Positions 1-8,096 of a stretch of DNA of 64,000 bases are shown here, piece by piece. The stretch is from the NCBI RefSeq assembly GCF_900142875.1, contig NZ_FRCK01000002.1:480592-544591 (forward strand), given 5' to 3'. The translations under genes and the position numbers were made by a program. The stretch's first letter is position 1. Each line of letters begins with the position of its first letter. The stretch is from Paracoccus solventivorans (GTDB lineage: Bacteria; Pseudomonadota; Alphaproteobacteria; Rhodobacterales; Rhodobacteraceae). A model generated the notes under the pieces. The model ran no database searches and was not told where the DNA came from. It saw only the letters and a program-made list of their open reading frames with translations.

Positions 1-106
1 GGCCACGGTCGACGATATCACCCCGATGGTGGTCTATCTGCTGTCGGACGAAAGCCGCTTCGTTTCCGGGCAGGCGCTGCTGGTCGACGGCGGCGTGACG
101 ATCTGA
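1..106 (+). CDS. SDR-family oxidoreductase, C-terminal end only
   Basis: The window opens inside this gene; codons begin at base 2 and the stop TGA is at 104-106. The visible residues contain YLLSDESRFVSGQALLVDGG, the standard C-terminal segment of classical short-chain dehydrogenases, where the S-G-x-x-L/I-x-V-D-G-G motif closes the substrate pocket. SDRs oxidise or reduce alcohols and ketones with NAD(P). It lies 52 bp before the sugar-acid hydrolase and dehydratase genes on the same strand, so a sugar or keto-sugar-acid dehydrogenase of the L-fucose/L-galactose pathway is a reasonable inference. The catalytic Tyr-Lys and the Rossmann fold lie outside the window. Confidence 0.85.
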   Translation, partial: ATVDDITPMVVYLLSDESRFVSGQALLVDGGVTI

Positions 107-158
107 GCCGCCGCCCCGCCTCGGCCCTGCCCCCTGCCCGCCATAACATGAGGACCCG

Positions 159-1001
159 ATGAAACTGCTGCGCTTTGGACCGCCCGGACAGGAACGCCCC
201 GGAATCCTGGACGCCGAGGGCCGCATCCGCGATCTCTCCGCCCATGTCGACGACCTTGCCGGCGAGGTGCTGACCCCCGAGGGGCTGGCCCGCATCGCCG
301 CGCTGGACCCCGCAACCCTGCCGCTGGCCGAGGGCGCACCCCGCATCGGCCCGTGCGTCGGCCGCGTCGGCAAGTTCATCTGCATCGGCCTGAACTACGC
401 CGACCACGCCGCCGAAACCGGCGCCGCGATCCCGGATGAGCCCATCGTCTTTGCCAAATGGACCAGCGCCATCTGCGGTCCCGACGACGACGTGGAAATC
501 CCCCGCGGCTCGACCAGGACCGATTGGGAGGTCGAGCTGGGCGTGGTGATCGGCAAGGGCGGCCGCTACATCGACGAGGCCGAGGCGCTGTCCCATGTCG
601 CGGGCTATTGCGTGATCAACGACGTGTCCGAGCGCGAATGGCAGCTGGAGCGCGGCGGCAGCTGGGACAAGGGCAAGGGCCACGACACCCACGGCCCGAT
701 CGGCCCCTGGCTGGTCACCCCCGACGAGGCCGGGGACGTGCACGATCTGAAGATGTGGCTGGAGGTGGACGGGCGGCGCTATCAGGACGGCTCGACCGCC
801 ACCATGATCTTCAAGGTGCCGGAGATCATCGCCTATGTCAGCCGCTTCCTGTCGCTGCAGCCGGGCGACGTGATCTCGACCGGCACGCCCCCCGGGGTCG
901 GGCTGGGGCAGAAGCCGCCGGTGTTCCTGAAGGGCGGCGAGGTGATGCGGCTGGGGATCGAGGGCCTGGGCGAGCAGACCCAGAAGGTGGTGCAGGCATG
1001 A
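159..1001 (+). CDS. Fumarylacetoacetate hydrolase family protein, probable 2,4-diketo-3-deoxy-L-fuconate hydrolase
   Basis: This 280-residue protein has the FAH fold. A small N-terminal domain (about 1-70) is followed by the catalytic core, with KFICIGLNYADHAAE, the acidic metal-ligand pattern around DWEVELGVVIGKGGRYI and the late motif GDVISTGTPPGVG. Family members cleave C-C bonds of 2,4-dioxo acids with Mg2+. Directly followed by an L-fuconate-dehydratase-like gene (4-bp ATGA overlap), it best fits the last step of non-phosphorylated L-fucose breakdown, giving pyruvate and L-lactate. Ureidoglycolate lyase and other FAH activities have nearly the same sequence pattern, so the substrate assignment is by context. 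Confidence 0.85.
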   Translation: MKLLRFGPPGQERPGILDAEGRIRDLSAHVDDLAGEVLTPEGLARIAALDPATLPLAEGAPRIGPCVGRVGKFICIGLNYADHAAETGAAIPDEPIVFAKWTSAICGPDDDVEIPRGSTRTDWEVELGVVIGKGGRYIDEAEALSHVAGYCVINDVSEREWQLERGGSWDKGKGHDTHGPIGPWLVTPDEAGDVHDLKMWLEVDGRRYQDGSTATMIFKVPEIIAYVSRFLSLQPGDVISTGTPPGVGLGQKPPVFLKGGEVMRLGIEGLGEQTQKVVQA

Positions 1002-2275
1002 CCCGCATCACCGGCCTGCGCAGCATCGACGTGCGGTTCCCGACCAGCCAGGCGCTGGACGGCTCGGACGCGATGAACCCCGACCCGGATTATTCCGCGG
1101 CCTATGTCATCCTGGAAACCGACGGCCCCCATCAGGGCCACGGGCTGACCTTCACCATCGGCCGCGGCAACGAGATCTGCATCGCCGCCATCGAGGCGCT
1201 GCGGCCGCTGGTCGTCGGGCTGGATCTGGACTGGATCGCCGCCGACATGGGCCGGTTCTGGCGCCATGTGACCAGCGACAGCCAACTGCGCTGGATCGGC
1301 CCCGACAAAGGCGCGATCCACCTGGCCACCGGCGCGGTGGTCAACGCCGCCTGGGACCTGTGGGCCAAGGCCGCGGGCAAGCCGGTCTGGCAGCTGGTGG
1401 CCGAGATGTCGCCCGCGGAGCTGGTGCGCTGCATCGACTTCCGCTACCTGACCGACTGCATCACCCCCGAATGGGCGCTGGATTTCCTGACGAAGCAGGC
1501 CGAGGGCAAGCAGGCCCGCATCGAGACGCTGCTGCGCGAGGGCTATCCCTGCTACACCACCTCGGCCGGCTGGCTCGGCTATGACGACGACAAGCTGCGC
1601 CGCCTGTGCCGCGAGGCGGTGGACGCGGGCTTCAGCCACATCAAGATGAAGGTCGGCCGCGATCTGGACGACGACATCCGCCGCCTGACCATCGCGCGCG
1701 AGACCGTCGGCCCGGATGTGCGGCTGATGATCGACGCCAACCAGGTGTGGGAGGTCGATCAGGCCATCGACTGGGTGAAGAAGCTCGCCTTCGTGAACCC
1801 GTGGTTCATCGAGGAACCCACCAGCCCCGACGATATCGCCGGCCACCGCAAGATCCGCCAGGGCGTGGCCCCGGTCGAGGTCGCCACCGGCGAGATGTGC
1901 CAGAACCGCATCATGTTCAAGCAGTTCATCATGGAAGGCGCCATCGACGTGGTGCAGATCGACAGCTGCCGGCTGGGCGGGCTGAACGAGGTGCTGGCGG
2001 TGATGCTGATGGCGGCGAAATACGGGCTGAAGGTCTGCCCGCACGCCGGCGGCGTCGGCCTGTGCGAATATGTGCAGCACATGTCGATGATCGACTATCT
2101 GTGCATCAGCGGCACCCGCGAGGGCCGGGTGATCGAATATGTCGACCACCTGCACGAACATTTCCTTGACCCGGTGCGCATCGAGAACGCAGCCTACATG
2201 CCACCGGCCATGCCGGGCTTTTCGATCGAGATGCGGCCGGAAAGCCTGGAAACCTATCGTTTTCAACCAAGCTGA
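998..2275 (+). CDS. Enolase-superfamily sugar-acid dehydratase, L-fuconate dehydratase-like
   Basis: A 425-residue enolase-superfamily protein, the usual length for L-fuconate dehydratases. The ATG at 998 overlaps the upstream stop as ATGA. The barrel carries HIKMKVGRD (catalytic Lys region), LMIDANQVW (first metal Asp), WFIEEPTSPDD and ATGEMCQNR (metal Glu ligands), and CPHAGGVGLCEYVQHMSM, containing the catalytic His of the fuconate-dehydratase group. The family abstracts the alpha proton of an acid sugar and eliminates water to give a 2-keto-3-deoxy acid. Known fuconate dehydratases also accept L-galactonate, which would link this gene to the galactonate/altronate operon at 7-10.7 kb; that link is inference. 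Confidence 0.88.
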   Translation: MTRITGLRSIDVRFPTSQALDGSDAMNPDPDYSAAYVILETDGPHQGHGLTFTIGRGNEICIAAIEALRPLVVGLDLDWIAADMGRFWRHVTSDSQLRWIGPDKGAIHLATGAVVNAAWDLWAKAAGKPVWQLVAEMSPAELVRCIDFRYLTDCITPEWALDFLTKQAEGKQARIETLLREGYPCYTTSAGWLGYDDDKLRRLCREAVDAGFSHIKMKVGRDLDDDIRRLTIARETVGPDVRLMIDANQVWEVDQAIDWVKKLAFVNPWFIEEPTSPDDIAGHRKIRQGVAPVEVATGEMCQNRIMFKQFIMEGAIDVVQIDSCRLGGLNEVLAVMLMAAKYGLKVCPHAGGVGLCEYVQHMSMIDYLCISGTREGRVIEYVDHLHEHFLDPVRIENAAYMPPAMPGFSIEMRPESLETYRFQPS

Positions 2276-2301
2276 CACATCCCCGAGGGAGGAGACCCAA
2301 G

Positions 2302-3282
2302 ATGTCGTTGATGAGAAAGATCGGGCTGGGAACCGCGCTGGCGCTGACGCTGGCGCTGCCGGCGCTGGCCGCCGACGTGACGGTCAAGATCGCCTATGAG
2401 AACAACCCCGGCGAGCCGGTCGACCTGATGATGCAGAAATGGGCCGACCTGGTGAAGGAACGCTCCGAGGGCAAGGTCGAGTTCGAGCTTTACCCCTCGT
2501 CGCAGCTCGGCTCGAAAGAGGACATCATCGAGCAGGCCAAGATGGGGGTGAACGTCATCACCATCGCCGACGCCGGCTTCCTGGTGGACTATGACCCCGA
2601 CATGGGCGTGCTTTACGGCCCCTATCTCGCCGACGACACGGAATCGCTGTTCCGCATCTATGACGGCGAATGGTTCAAGGAAAAGGAACTCAAGCTGCGC
2701 GATCAGGGCATCCGCATCGTGATCCCCAACTACATGTACGGCGCGCGCCACATCCTGGCCAAGAAGAAGATCGAGACCCCGGCCGACATGGTGGGGCTGA
2801 AGATCCGCACCCCCAACAACAACATGCAGATCAAGGCCATCGAGCTGATGGGCGGCACCCCCACGCCGATGCCGCTGGGCGACGTCTATCCGGCACTGAC
2901 CCAGGGCGTGATCGACGGGGTGGAAAACCCGCTGACCGTGCTGCACGGGCAGAAGCTGGACGAACAGGCCAAGCAGCTGTCGATAGTGGGCTATGTCACC
3001 TCGGCCGCGTTCTGGCTGGGCGGGGAAAGCTATTTCCAGACCCTCGACCCCGAGGTCGCCAAGCTGATCGAGGACACCGGCTACGAGATCGGCGTCGAAA
3101 GCCAGAAGGTCGCCGCCCAGGACGAGGCCGACGCGCTCGAGGCGATGAAGGCGGTGGGCGTCGAGGTCACCACCCCCGACGTGGCCGCCTTCAAAGAGGC
3201 GACCAAGCCCTTCTACGAGCAGTTCCCCGAATGGACCCCGGGGCTCTATGACCGCATCCAGGCGGAAATCGCCGCGCAGTAA
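2302..3282 (+). CDS. dctP: TRAP transporter solute-binding protein, DctP family
   Basis: A 326-residue periplasmic binding protein with a Sec signal peptide (basic start, hydrophobic core, cleavage near ALAAD at about 24). The conserved arginine that binds substrate carboxylates in TRAP proteins lies in GLKIRTPNNNMQ, followed by GDVYPALTQGVIDGVENP, a signature of the family. A GGAGGAG ribosome-binding site sits 7 bp before the ATG. It delivers an acidic ligand to the DctQM permease encoded next. Beside fuconate/galactonate enzymes, sugar acids are the likely ligands. A strong hairpin follows the stop codon and should keep expression above that of the permease genes. Confidence 0.93.
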   Translation: MSLMRKIGLGTALALTLALPALAADVTVKIAYENNPGEPVDLMMQKWADLVKERSEGKVEFELYPSSQLGSKEDIIEQAKMGVNVITIADAGFLVDYDPDMGVLYGPYLADDTESLFRIYDGEWFKEKELKLRDQGIRIVIPNYMYGARHILAKKKIETPADMVGLKIRTPNNNMQIKAIELMGGTPTPMPLGDVYPALTQGVIDGVENPLTVLHGQKLDEQAKQLSIVGYVTSAAFWLGGESYFQTLDPEVAKLIEDTGYEIGVESQKVAAQDEADALEAMKAVGVEVTTPDVAAFKEATKPFYEQFPEWTPGLYDRIQAEIAAQ

Positions 3283-3298
3283 TCGCCACAGGACCTAC

Positions 3299-3324
3299 GG
3301 GCCGGCATCCGTGCCGGCCCTTTT
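3299..3324 (+). terminator. Intrinsic terminator/attenuator between dctP and dctQ
   Basis: A perfect 9-bp stem, GGGCCGGCA at 3299-3307 against TGCCGGCCC at 3312-3320, encloses a TCCG loop and is followed by four T residues. It lies in the only real gap of the TRAP operon, so partial termination here would yield excess binding protein over permease. Confidence 0.8.
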
Positions 3325-3339
3325 GCAACGGAGCAAGCG

Positions 3340-3831
3340 ATGCGCTGGATAGACCGGACCGCCTCGGTGATAGGCGGATTGAGCCTTGTCGTGCTTGTCA
3401 CCATCGTGGCCAGCGCGGTGTTTGCCCGCTATGTAATGGGCCAGCCGCTGGCCTGGACCGAAGAGGCCGCCGGGCTGCTGATGGTGTGGATCGTGATGAT
3501 CTCGGCCATCGGCACCGAGGCGCGGGGCGAGCACCTGACCATCGACATCATCGAGGGGTTCCTGTCGCCGAAGGGGCGGCGGGCGCTGATCGTCGTGGTC
3601 GGGCTGCTCTCCATCGGGCTGCTGGGGGTGATCGCCTGGTACGGCTGGGTGCTGGCCGAGGCGTCCGCCATGCGGCGCACCAACATCCTGCGGATCTCGT
3701 GGTTCTGGATCTACCTGCCGGTGACGCTGGGCGCGCTGGGGGTGATCGTGGTCACGCTGCTGCGCATGGCCGGGCACCGGCCGGTCTCGGCCCCTTCCGT
3801 CCTTTCCGCCCATGTTGAGGCCGACGCATGA
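3340..3831 (+). CDS. dctQ: TRAP transporter small permease subunit, DctQ family
   Basis: This 163-residue protein has four hydrophobic helices (about 10-30, 47-65, 85-107 and 127-148) and the DctQ pattern RYVMGQPLAWTEEAAGLLMVW near the second helix. DctQ subunits pair with the large DctM subunit in the inner membrane and are needed for Na+-driven uptake. GGAG precedes the ATG by 6 bp. Its stop overlaps the dctM start as ATGA, so the two are translationally coupled. Confidence 0.9.
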   Translation: MRWIDRTASVIGGLSLVVLVTIVASAVFARYVMGQPLAWTEEAAGLLMVWIVMISAIGTEARGEHLTIDIIEGFLSPKGRRALIVVVGLLSIGLLGVIAWYGWVLAEASAMRRTNILRISWFWIYLPVTLGALGVIVVTLLRMAGHRPVSAPSVLSAHVEADA

Positions 3832-5099
3832 GCTGGCTGATCGCTATCCTTCTGATGTTCGTGCTGTTTGCACTGAACATGCGGATCTATCTGGCGATGT
3901 TCGCCGCGATCCTGGTCTATTTCCTGTTCTTCTCGAACCTGCCGCTGGCCATCGCGGTGCAGCGGATCGTGGCGCCGACGCAGAACTCGTCGCTTCTGGC
4001 GATCCCGTTCTTCATCCTGCTGGGCACGCTGCTGGGGGCCACCGCGGTGGCGCGGCGCCTGCTGGCGCTGGCCGACCTGCTGGTCGGGCGCATCCGCGGC
4101 GGCATGGGCCACACCAACGTCATGCTGTCGACGCTGATGGGCGGGATCTCGGCCTCGAACCTCGCCGATGCGGCGATGGCGACGCGGATGATCGTGCCGC
4201 AGATGATCCGGCAGGGCTATTCGCGGGGCGCGGCCTCGGCGATCACCGCCTGCGGCTCGCTGATCACCCCGATCATCCCGCCGGGGATCGCGCTGATCAT
4301 CTACGGGCTGGTGGCCGATGTCTCGATCGGGTCGATGTTCATGGCCGGGATCGTGCCGGGGCTGCTGCTCTGCGCGCTGCTGCTGACCGCGGTCTACATC
4401 TACGCCCGCCGCCGCGGCATCCCGCCCTCGCGCGACAGCTGGCCCACGGCGTCGGAAACCCGCAGCGTGCTGTTTCAGGCCTGGCCGGCGCTGCTGCTGG
4501 TGGTGGTGATTGTCGGCGGTATCCGCATGGGCATCTTCACCCCGACCGAGGCCGGCGCCATCGCCATCCTGATGACGCTGATCATCGGCTTCTTCATCTA
4601 CCGCGACATGAAGCCCGCCGACGTCGGGCGCGCGCTTGGCGACACCGCCCGGCAGACCGCGGCGATCCTGCTGGTGATCATGACCAGCTCGGGCCTGGCC
4701 TGGATCTTTTCCAACGAGCGCGCCGGCATCGCCATGGCTGAGTGGATCACCGGGCTGACCACCAACAAATACGCCTTCCTGGCCGCGGTGAACGTGCTGC
4801 TGCTGTTCCTGGGCATGTTCATCGAGGGCACCGCCCTGATGATCGTGCTGGTGCCGCTGCTCAAGCCGGTGCTGGCGCAGTTCGGCATCGACCCGGTGCA
4901 TTTCGGCATCGTCATCATCGTCAACCTGTCGATCGGCACGCTGACGCCACCGGTGGGAACGGTGCTGTTACTGGTCTGCAACCTGACACGGGCCACCATC
5001 GGCGAGTTCTTCCGCGAGGGCTGGATGTTCGTCGCCGCGCTGGTGATTGCGCTGCTGCTGATCACCTATATCCCGGCGCTGTCGCTGGTGCTGGTCTAG
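3828..5099 (+). CDS. dctM: TRAP transporter large permease subunit, DctM family
   Basis: A 423-residue, highly hydrophobic protein of usual DctM length (about 425), predicted to span the inner membrane 11-12 times. It shows the duplicated elements typical of the family: GGISASNLADAAMATRMIVP and CGSLITPIIPPGIALIIYG in the first half, and NLSIGTLTPPVGTVLLLV in the second. It forms the substrate and Na+ translocation path with DctQ. The ATG at 3828 overlaps the dctQ stop. A strong terminator at 5147-5173 ends the operon. Confidence 0.93.
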   Translation: MSWLIAILLMFVLFALNMRIYLAMFAAILVYFLFFSNLPLAIAVQRIVAPTQNSSLLAIPFFILLGTLLGATAVARRLLALADLLVGRIRGGMGHTNVMLSTLMGGISASNLADAAMATRMIVPQMIRQGYSRGAASAITACGSLITPIIPPGIALIIYGLVADVSIGSMFMAGIVPGLLLCALLLTAVYIYARRRGIPPSRDSWPTASETRSVLFQAWPALLLVVVIVGGIRMGIFTPTEAGAIAILMTLIIGFFIYRDMKPADVGRALGDTARQTAAILLVIMTSSGLAWIFSNERAGIAMAEWITGLTTNKYAFLAAVNVLLLFLGMFIEGTALMIVLVPLLKPVLAQFGIDPVHFGIVIIVNLSIGTLTPPVGTVLLLVCNLTRATIGEFFREGWMFVAALVIALLLITYIPALSLVLV

Positions 5100-5146
5100 G
5101 GCCGCCGGCGGGGGGGGCCACCCCCGCCAGCACGCGACGCAGCCGG

Positions 5147-5173
5147 GGCGCGGGGCTCAGCCCCGCGCCTTTT
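5147..5173 (+). terminator. Terminator of the TRAP operon, lying over the 3' end of kdgK
   Basis: GGCGCGGGGC at 5147-5156 pairs perfectly with GCCCCGCGCC at 5160-5169, and TTTT follows. The three-base loop TCA (5157-5159) is the complement of the kdgK stop codon, so the terminator for the plus-strand operon is built partly from the end of a convergent gene. Confidence 0.8.
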
Positions 5174-6065
5174 CCATCGGCATCAGCGCCCCGTAATGCT
5201 GCACCACCCGGCTGGCCAGATCATGCCCGCGCCGCGCCGCCGCCTGCGGGTCCAGCCCCGCCAGCCGCGCCGCCAGATAGCCGGCGTTGAAGCTGTCGCC
5301 GGCGCCGGTGGTGTCGAGCGGGGTGACCGAGGGCAGCGGCGGCAGCGTCTCGGGGGCCTGCCGCTCCAGCGCCAGCGCCATCGGGCCGCCGCCGTTCTTG
5401 ACCAGCACCTCGCCCGCCCCCAGCGCCGCATAGCGCCGCGCCGTGGCCTCGGGCGAGGCGTCGCCGAAATGCCGCGCCTCGTCGTCGTGGCTGGGCAGAA
5501 CGATATCGGCCAGCGTCGCCGTCGCCTCGATCGCCGCGCACATGCTGGCCGCGTCGCGCCACAGCCGCGGCCGCAGGTTCGGGTCGAAGACCACCCGGCT
5601 GCCCGCCGCCCGCGCCCGGCCCAGCTGGTCCAGCATCACCGCGCGCCCTTCGCCCTCGAGCACCGCCATGGTGATGCCGCTGACATAGATCATCGCAGCG
5701 CCGGCCAGCGCCTGCCCCAGCCGCGCCGGGTCGGCGGCCAGCGTCCGCGCCGCCGAATTGTCGCGCCAGTAGGTGAAGGAGCGCTCGCCGTTCTCGAGGC
5801 TGATCATGTAAAGCCCCGGCGCCCGCTCGGGGTGGCGGGCGATCCGGCCGGTGCCGATCCCGGCGCCCTGCATGAAGCCCAGCATCGCCTCCGACAGCGG
5901 GTCGGTGCCGACCACAGTGAAATACTCGACCGCCCAATCCGCCGGCAGGCCCGCGCGCATGTACCAGGCGGTGTTCAGCGTGTCGCCTGCAAACCCCTGC
6001 CGCCACAGCCCCTCGCCCGCGTGGGACATCTCGACCATGCATTCCCCGACCGCGAGAAACCGCAT
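5157..6065 (-). CDS. kdgK: 2-dehydro-3-deoxygluconokinase (PfkB family sugar kinase)
   Basis: A 302-residue ribokinase/PfkB-family kinase. The N-terminal signature VGECMVEMS and an FAGDTLNTAWYMRAGL pocket motif are typical of KDG kinase, and the C-terminal PfkB signature DTTGAGDSFNAGYLA carries the catalytic Asp. It would phosphorylate 2-keto-3-deoxy-D-gluconate with ATP to 2-keto-3-deoxy-6-phosphogluconate for Entner-Doudoroff cleavage. That is exactly the step after UxaA, encoded in the divergent operon at 9186-10718. It is transcribed with the gntR gene 27 bp upstream. Other PfkB substrates are possible, but the motif set and context agree. Confidence 0.9.
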   Translation of the reverse strand: MRFLAVGECMVEMSHAGEGLWRQGFAGDTLNTAWYMRAGLPADWAVEYFTVVGTDPLSEAMLGFMQGAGIGTGRIARHPERAPGLYMISLENGERSFTYWRDNSAARTLAADPARLGQALAGAAMIYVSGITMAVLEGEGRAVMLDQLGRARAAGSRVVFDPNLRPRLWRDAASMCAAIEATATLADIVLPSHDDEARHFGDASPEATARRYAALGAGEVLVKNGGGPMALALERQAPETLPPLPSVTPLDTTGAGDSFNAGYLAARLAGLDPQAAARRGHDLASRVVQHYGALMPMEKARG

Positions 6066-6092
6066 CCGTTCTTCCTTGCTTTCCGAATGTTC

Positions 6093-7022
6093 CTAGGCCC
6101 GGGCATCCCCGGCCGGCGCATCGTCGCCGTTCCAGAGCACCGAGTCCATCAGCGTCCGCCGCGCCGTCGCCAGATGCGCATCCAGCGCCGCCGCGGCGCC
6201 GGGGGCGTCGCCGTCCAGCACCGCGGCGATGATCGCCAGATGCTCGGCGATGGCGGCGCGGTTACGGCGCTGCTCGTCGCGCTTGTTCCAGCGATAGTGG
6301 TAATGCACGATGATCGCGATGGTGCGGCTGAAATCCAGCATGAAGCGGTTTTCGGCCGCCGCGCAGATCAGCCGGTGGAACTGCGCGTCCAGCGCCGGAA
6401 ACGCGGCCAGCCCCGCGTCGTCCCCCTGCACCAGCGCCGCATGGGCGTCGCGCATCGCCGCGACCTCGGGCCGCAGCCGCTCGCCCGGCCCCGCCGCCGC
6501 CACCAGCAGCGGCAGGGCGTGACGCTCGAACATCTCGCGCACGGTGAACATCTCGGCGGCGAAGTCGCGGGTAAAGCCGTTCAGCACCCAATGCCGGTTG
6601 CGGCGCTTTTCGATCAGGCCGAACGGCTCGAAGCGGATCAGATACTCGCGCAGCGCCCCCAGCGGCACGCCAAAGCGGCGGGCCAGCTCGGCCTCGTTGA
6701 AGCTGGCGCCGGGGGGCAGCTCGCCCTGCAGCATCCATTGCAGGAACGGCTCTTCGATCTGGGCCAGCGGCGGCCGGGTCTCGGCCAAGTCGAAGCGATC
6801 GCCCGGGCGCGGCGCGCGCAGCAGCAGCTTGCGCCGCCCGTCCCAGGACAGCACCCCGATGCCCTCCAGATGCGCCAGCACCGCGCGAATCGTGGTGCGG
6901 CTGGCGCCCAGCTCGGCCGCCAGCGCCCCTTCGGGGCCCAGCTCGGCGCCTGGGGCCAGCCCCTCGAGCCGGTCGAGCTGCCGATTCACCAGCTTCTTGA
7001 ACAGGTTCCTGTCGCGCGCCAT
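6093..7022 (-). CDS. GntR-family regulator with two winged helices and an FCD domain
   Basis: The start is ATG at 7022; the reading frame stays open well upstream over the divergent gene, but that part looks non-coding. The protein is 309 residues. Residues about 1-72 form one winged helix-turn-helix (LAAELGASRTTIRAVLAHLE), and about 87-150 a second, FadR-like one (FNEAELARRFGVPLGALREY). An all-helical FCD effector domain follows (about 155-295, including FERHALPLLVAA and the metal-binding-type RNRAAIAEHLAIIAAV). Most FCD regulators have one winged helix and 220-250 residues. It probably represses the divergent dehydrogenase-uxaB-uxaA operon and its own kdgK unit in response to a sugar acid; the effector is unknown. 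Confidence 0.85.
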   Translation of the reverse strand: MARDRNLFKKLVNRQLDRLEGLAPGAELGPEGALAAELGASRTTIRAVLAHLEGIGVLSWDGRRKLLLRAPRPGDRFDLAETRPPLAQIEEPFLQWMLQGELPPGASFNEAELARRFGVPLGALREYLIRFEPFGLIEKRRNRHWVLNGFTRDFAAEMFTVREMFERHALPLLVAAAGPGERLRPEVAAMRDAHAALVQGDDAGLAAFPALDAQFHRLICAAAENRFMLDFSRTIAIIVHYHYRWNKRDEQRRNRAAIAEHLAIIAAVLDGDAPGAAAALDAHLATARRTLMDSVLWNGDDAPAGDARA

Positions 7023-7041
7023 CCGCACCCCGGCTTTGCAG

Positions 7042-7078
7042 TTGACCGGAACGGTATTTATTAAATAAAGAACATACC
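7042..7078. promoter_or_regulatory. Divergent promoter/operator between gntR and the uronate operon
   Basis: The 87-bp gap between the GntR gene and the dehydrogenase gene holds an AT-rich imperfect palindrome at 7053-7078. Its outer arms are GGTAT and ATACC, around a TTATTAAATAA core that is itself nearly symmetric. TTGACC at 7042-7047 is followed 17 bp later by ATAAAG, a possible plus-strand promoter overlapped by the palindrome. This is the natural candidate for the operator of the adjacent regulator. Confidence 0.55.
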
Positions 7079-7109
7079 AGCAGAAAAATCGCTTCGAGGA
7101 ACGCCCCGG

Positions 7110-8096
7110 ATGATGAAAGCCCTTGTCTGCGTCGAGCCGGGCCGGTTCGAGCGCACGGACCGCCCCCGCCCGCAGCCGCAGCCGGGCCATATCCGCATCC
7201 GCATCGGCCACGTGGGCATCTGCGGCACGGATTATCACATCTATGGCGGCCAGCAGCCGTTCCTGTCCTATCCGCGGGTGATGGGGCACGAGCTGTCGGG
7301 CCGGGCGCTGGATGCCAGCGCCGACGGGCGCATCGCGGTGGGCGATCTGGTGGTGATCAACCCCTATCTGACCTGCGGCCACTGCCACGCCTGCACCATC
7401 GGCAAGCCGAACTGCTGCGAGAATATCGGCGTGCTGGGCGTGCACCGCGACGGCGGCATGTGCGAAGAGGTGCTGGTCCCCGAGCAGAACGCCTACAAGG
7501 CCGAGGGGCTGGACGAGCGGGCCGCGGCGATGGTCGAGTTCCTGGCCATCGGCGCGCATGGGGTCAGCCGGGCGCGGCTGCGGCCGGGGTCCTCGGTGCT
7601 GGTGGTGGGCGCCGGTCCCATCGGGCTGGCGGCGGCGATCTTTGCCGGGATCGACGGCGCCGGGGTGACGCTGCGCGACAGCTCGGCCTCGCGGCTGCAA
7701 CTGGCCGCCGGGGTACTGCCGCAGGCCCGGCTGGAGCTGGTGGGCGAAGAGGCCGCGCAGGCCTATGACACGGTGTTCGACGCCACCGGCAGCATCCACG
7801 CGATGAACGCGGGGCTGGGCTGGCTGGCGCATGGCGGCACATATGTGCTGCTGTCGGTGGTCAAGGGCGATCTGTCCTTCGCCGACCCCGAGTTCCACAA
7901 GCGCGAGACCACGCTGCTGGCCAGCCGCAACGCGCTGAAAGCCGATTTCGAGCATGTGATGGACTGCATCCGCCGCGGCCTTGTCCCGATCGAGCGTCTG
8001 GCCACGCACGAGACCGGCTTTGACGAGGCGGTGACCAACCTGCCGCTGTGGGCCGCCGACCGCGGCACGCTGATCAAGGCGATCATCCGTGTCTGA
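7110..8096 (+). CDS. Zinc-dependent alcohol dehydrogenase, probable L-galactonate/L-gulonate 5-dehydrogenase type
   Basis: A 328-residue medium-chain dehydrogenase. The catalytic zinc site is in GICGTDYHIYGG and RVMGHELSG; the structural zinc site is the four-cysteine cluster CGHCHACTIGKPNC; the NAD(H) Rossmann motif is VLVVGAGPIGLAAA. The start may be ATG 7110 or 7113. It is the first gene of an operon with UxaB-like and UxaA enzymes, and its stop overlaps the next start by 8 bp. In known pathways an enzyme of this class oxidises L-galactonate to D-tagaturonate, or L-gulonate to D-fructuronate, before UxaB-type reduction. Threonine or sorbitol dehydrogenase activity cannot be excluded by sequence alone. 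Confidence 0.85.
   Translation: MMKALVCVEPGRFERTDRPRPQPQPGHIRIRIGHVGICGTDYHIYGGQQPFLSYPRVMGHELSGRALDASADGRIAVGDLVVINPYLTCGHCHACTIGKPNCCENIGVLGVHRDGGMCEEVLVPEQNAYKAEGLDERAAAMVEFLAIGAHGVSRARLRPGSSVLVVGAGPIGLAAAIFAGIDGAGVTLRDSSASRLQLAAGVLPQARLELVGEEAAQAYDTVFDATGSIHAMNAGLGWLAHGGTYVLLSVVKGDLSFADPEFHKRETTLLASRNALKADFEHVMDCIRRGLVPIERLATHETGFDEAVTNLPLWAADRGTLIKAIIRV

Noticed and set aside
833..2278. A long open frame (481 codons) antisense to the fuconate dehydratase gene, and many like it across the window
   Set aside because: High GC makes antisense frames stop-poor. The products are Arg/Gly/His-rich without motifs, whereas the sense strand encodes a clear enolase-superfamily enzyme.
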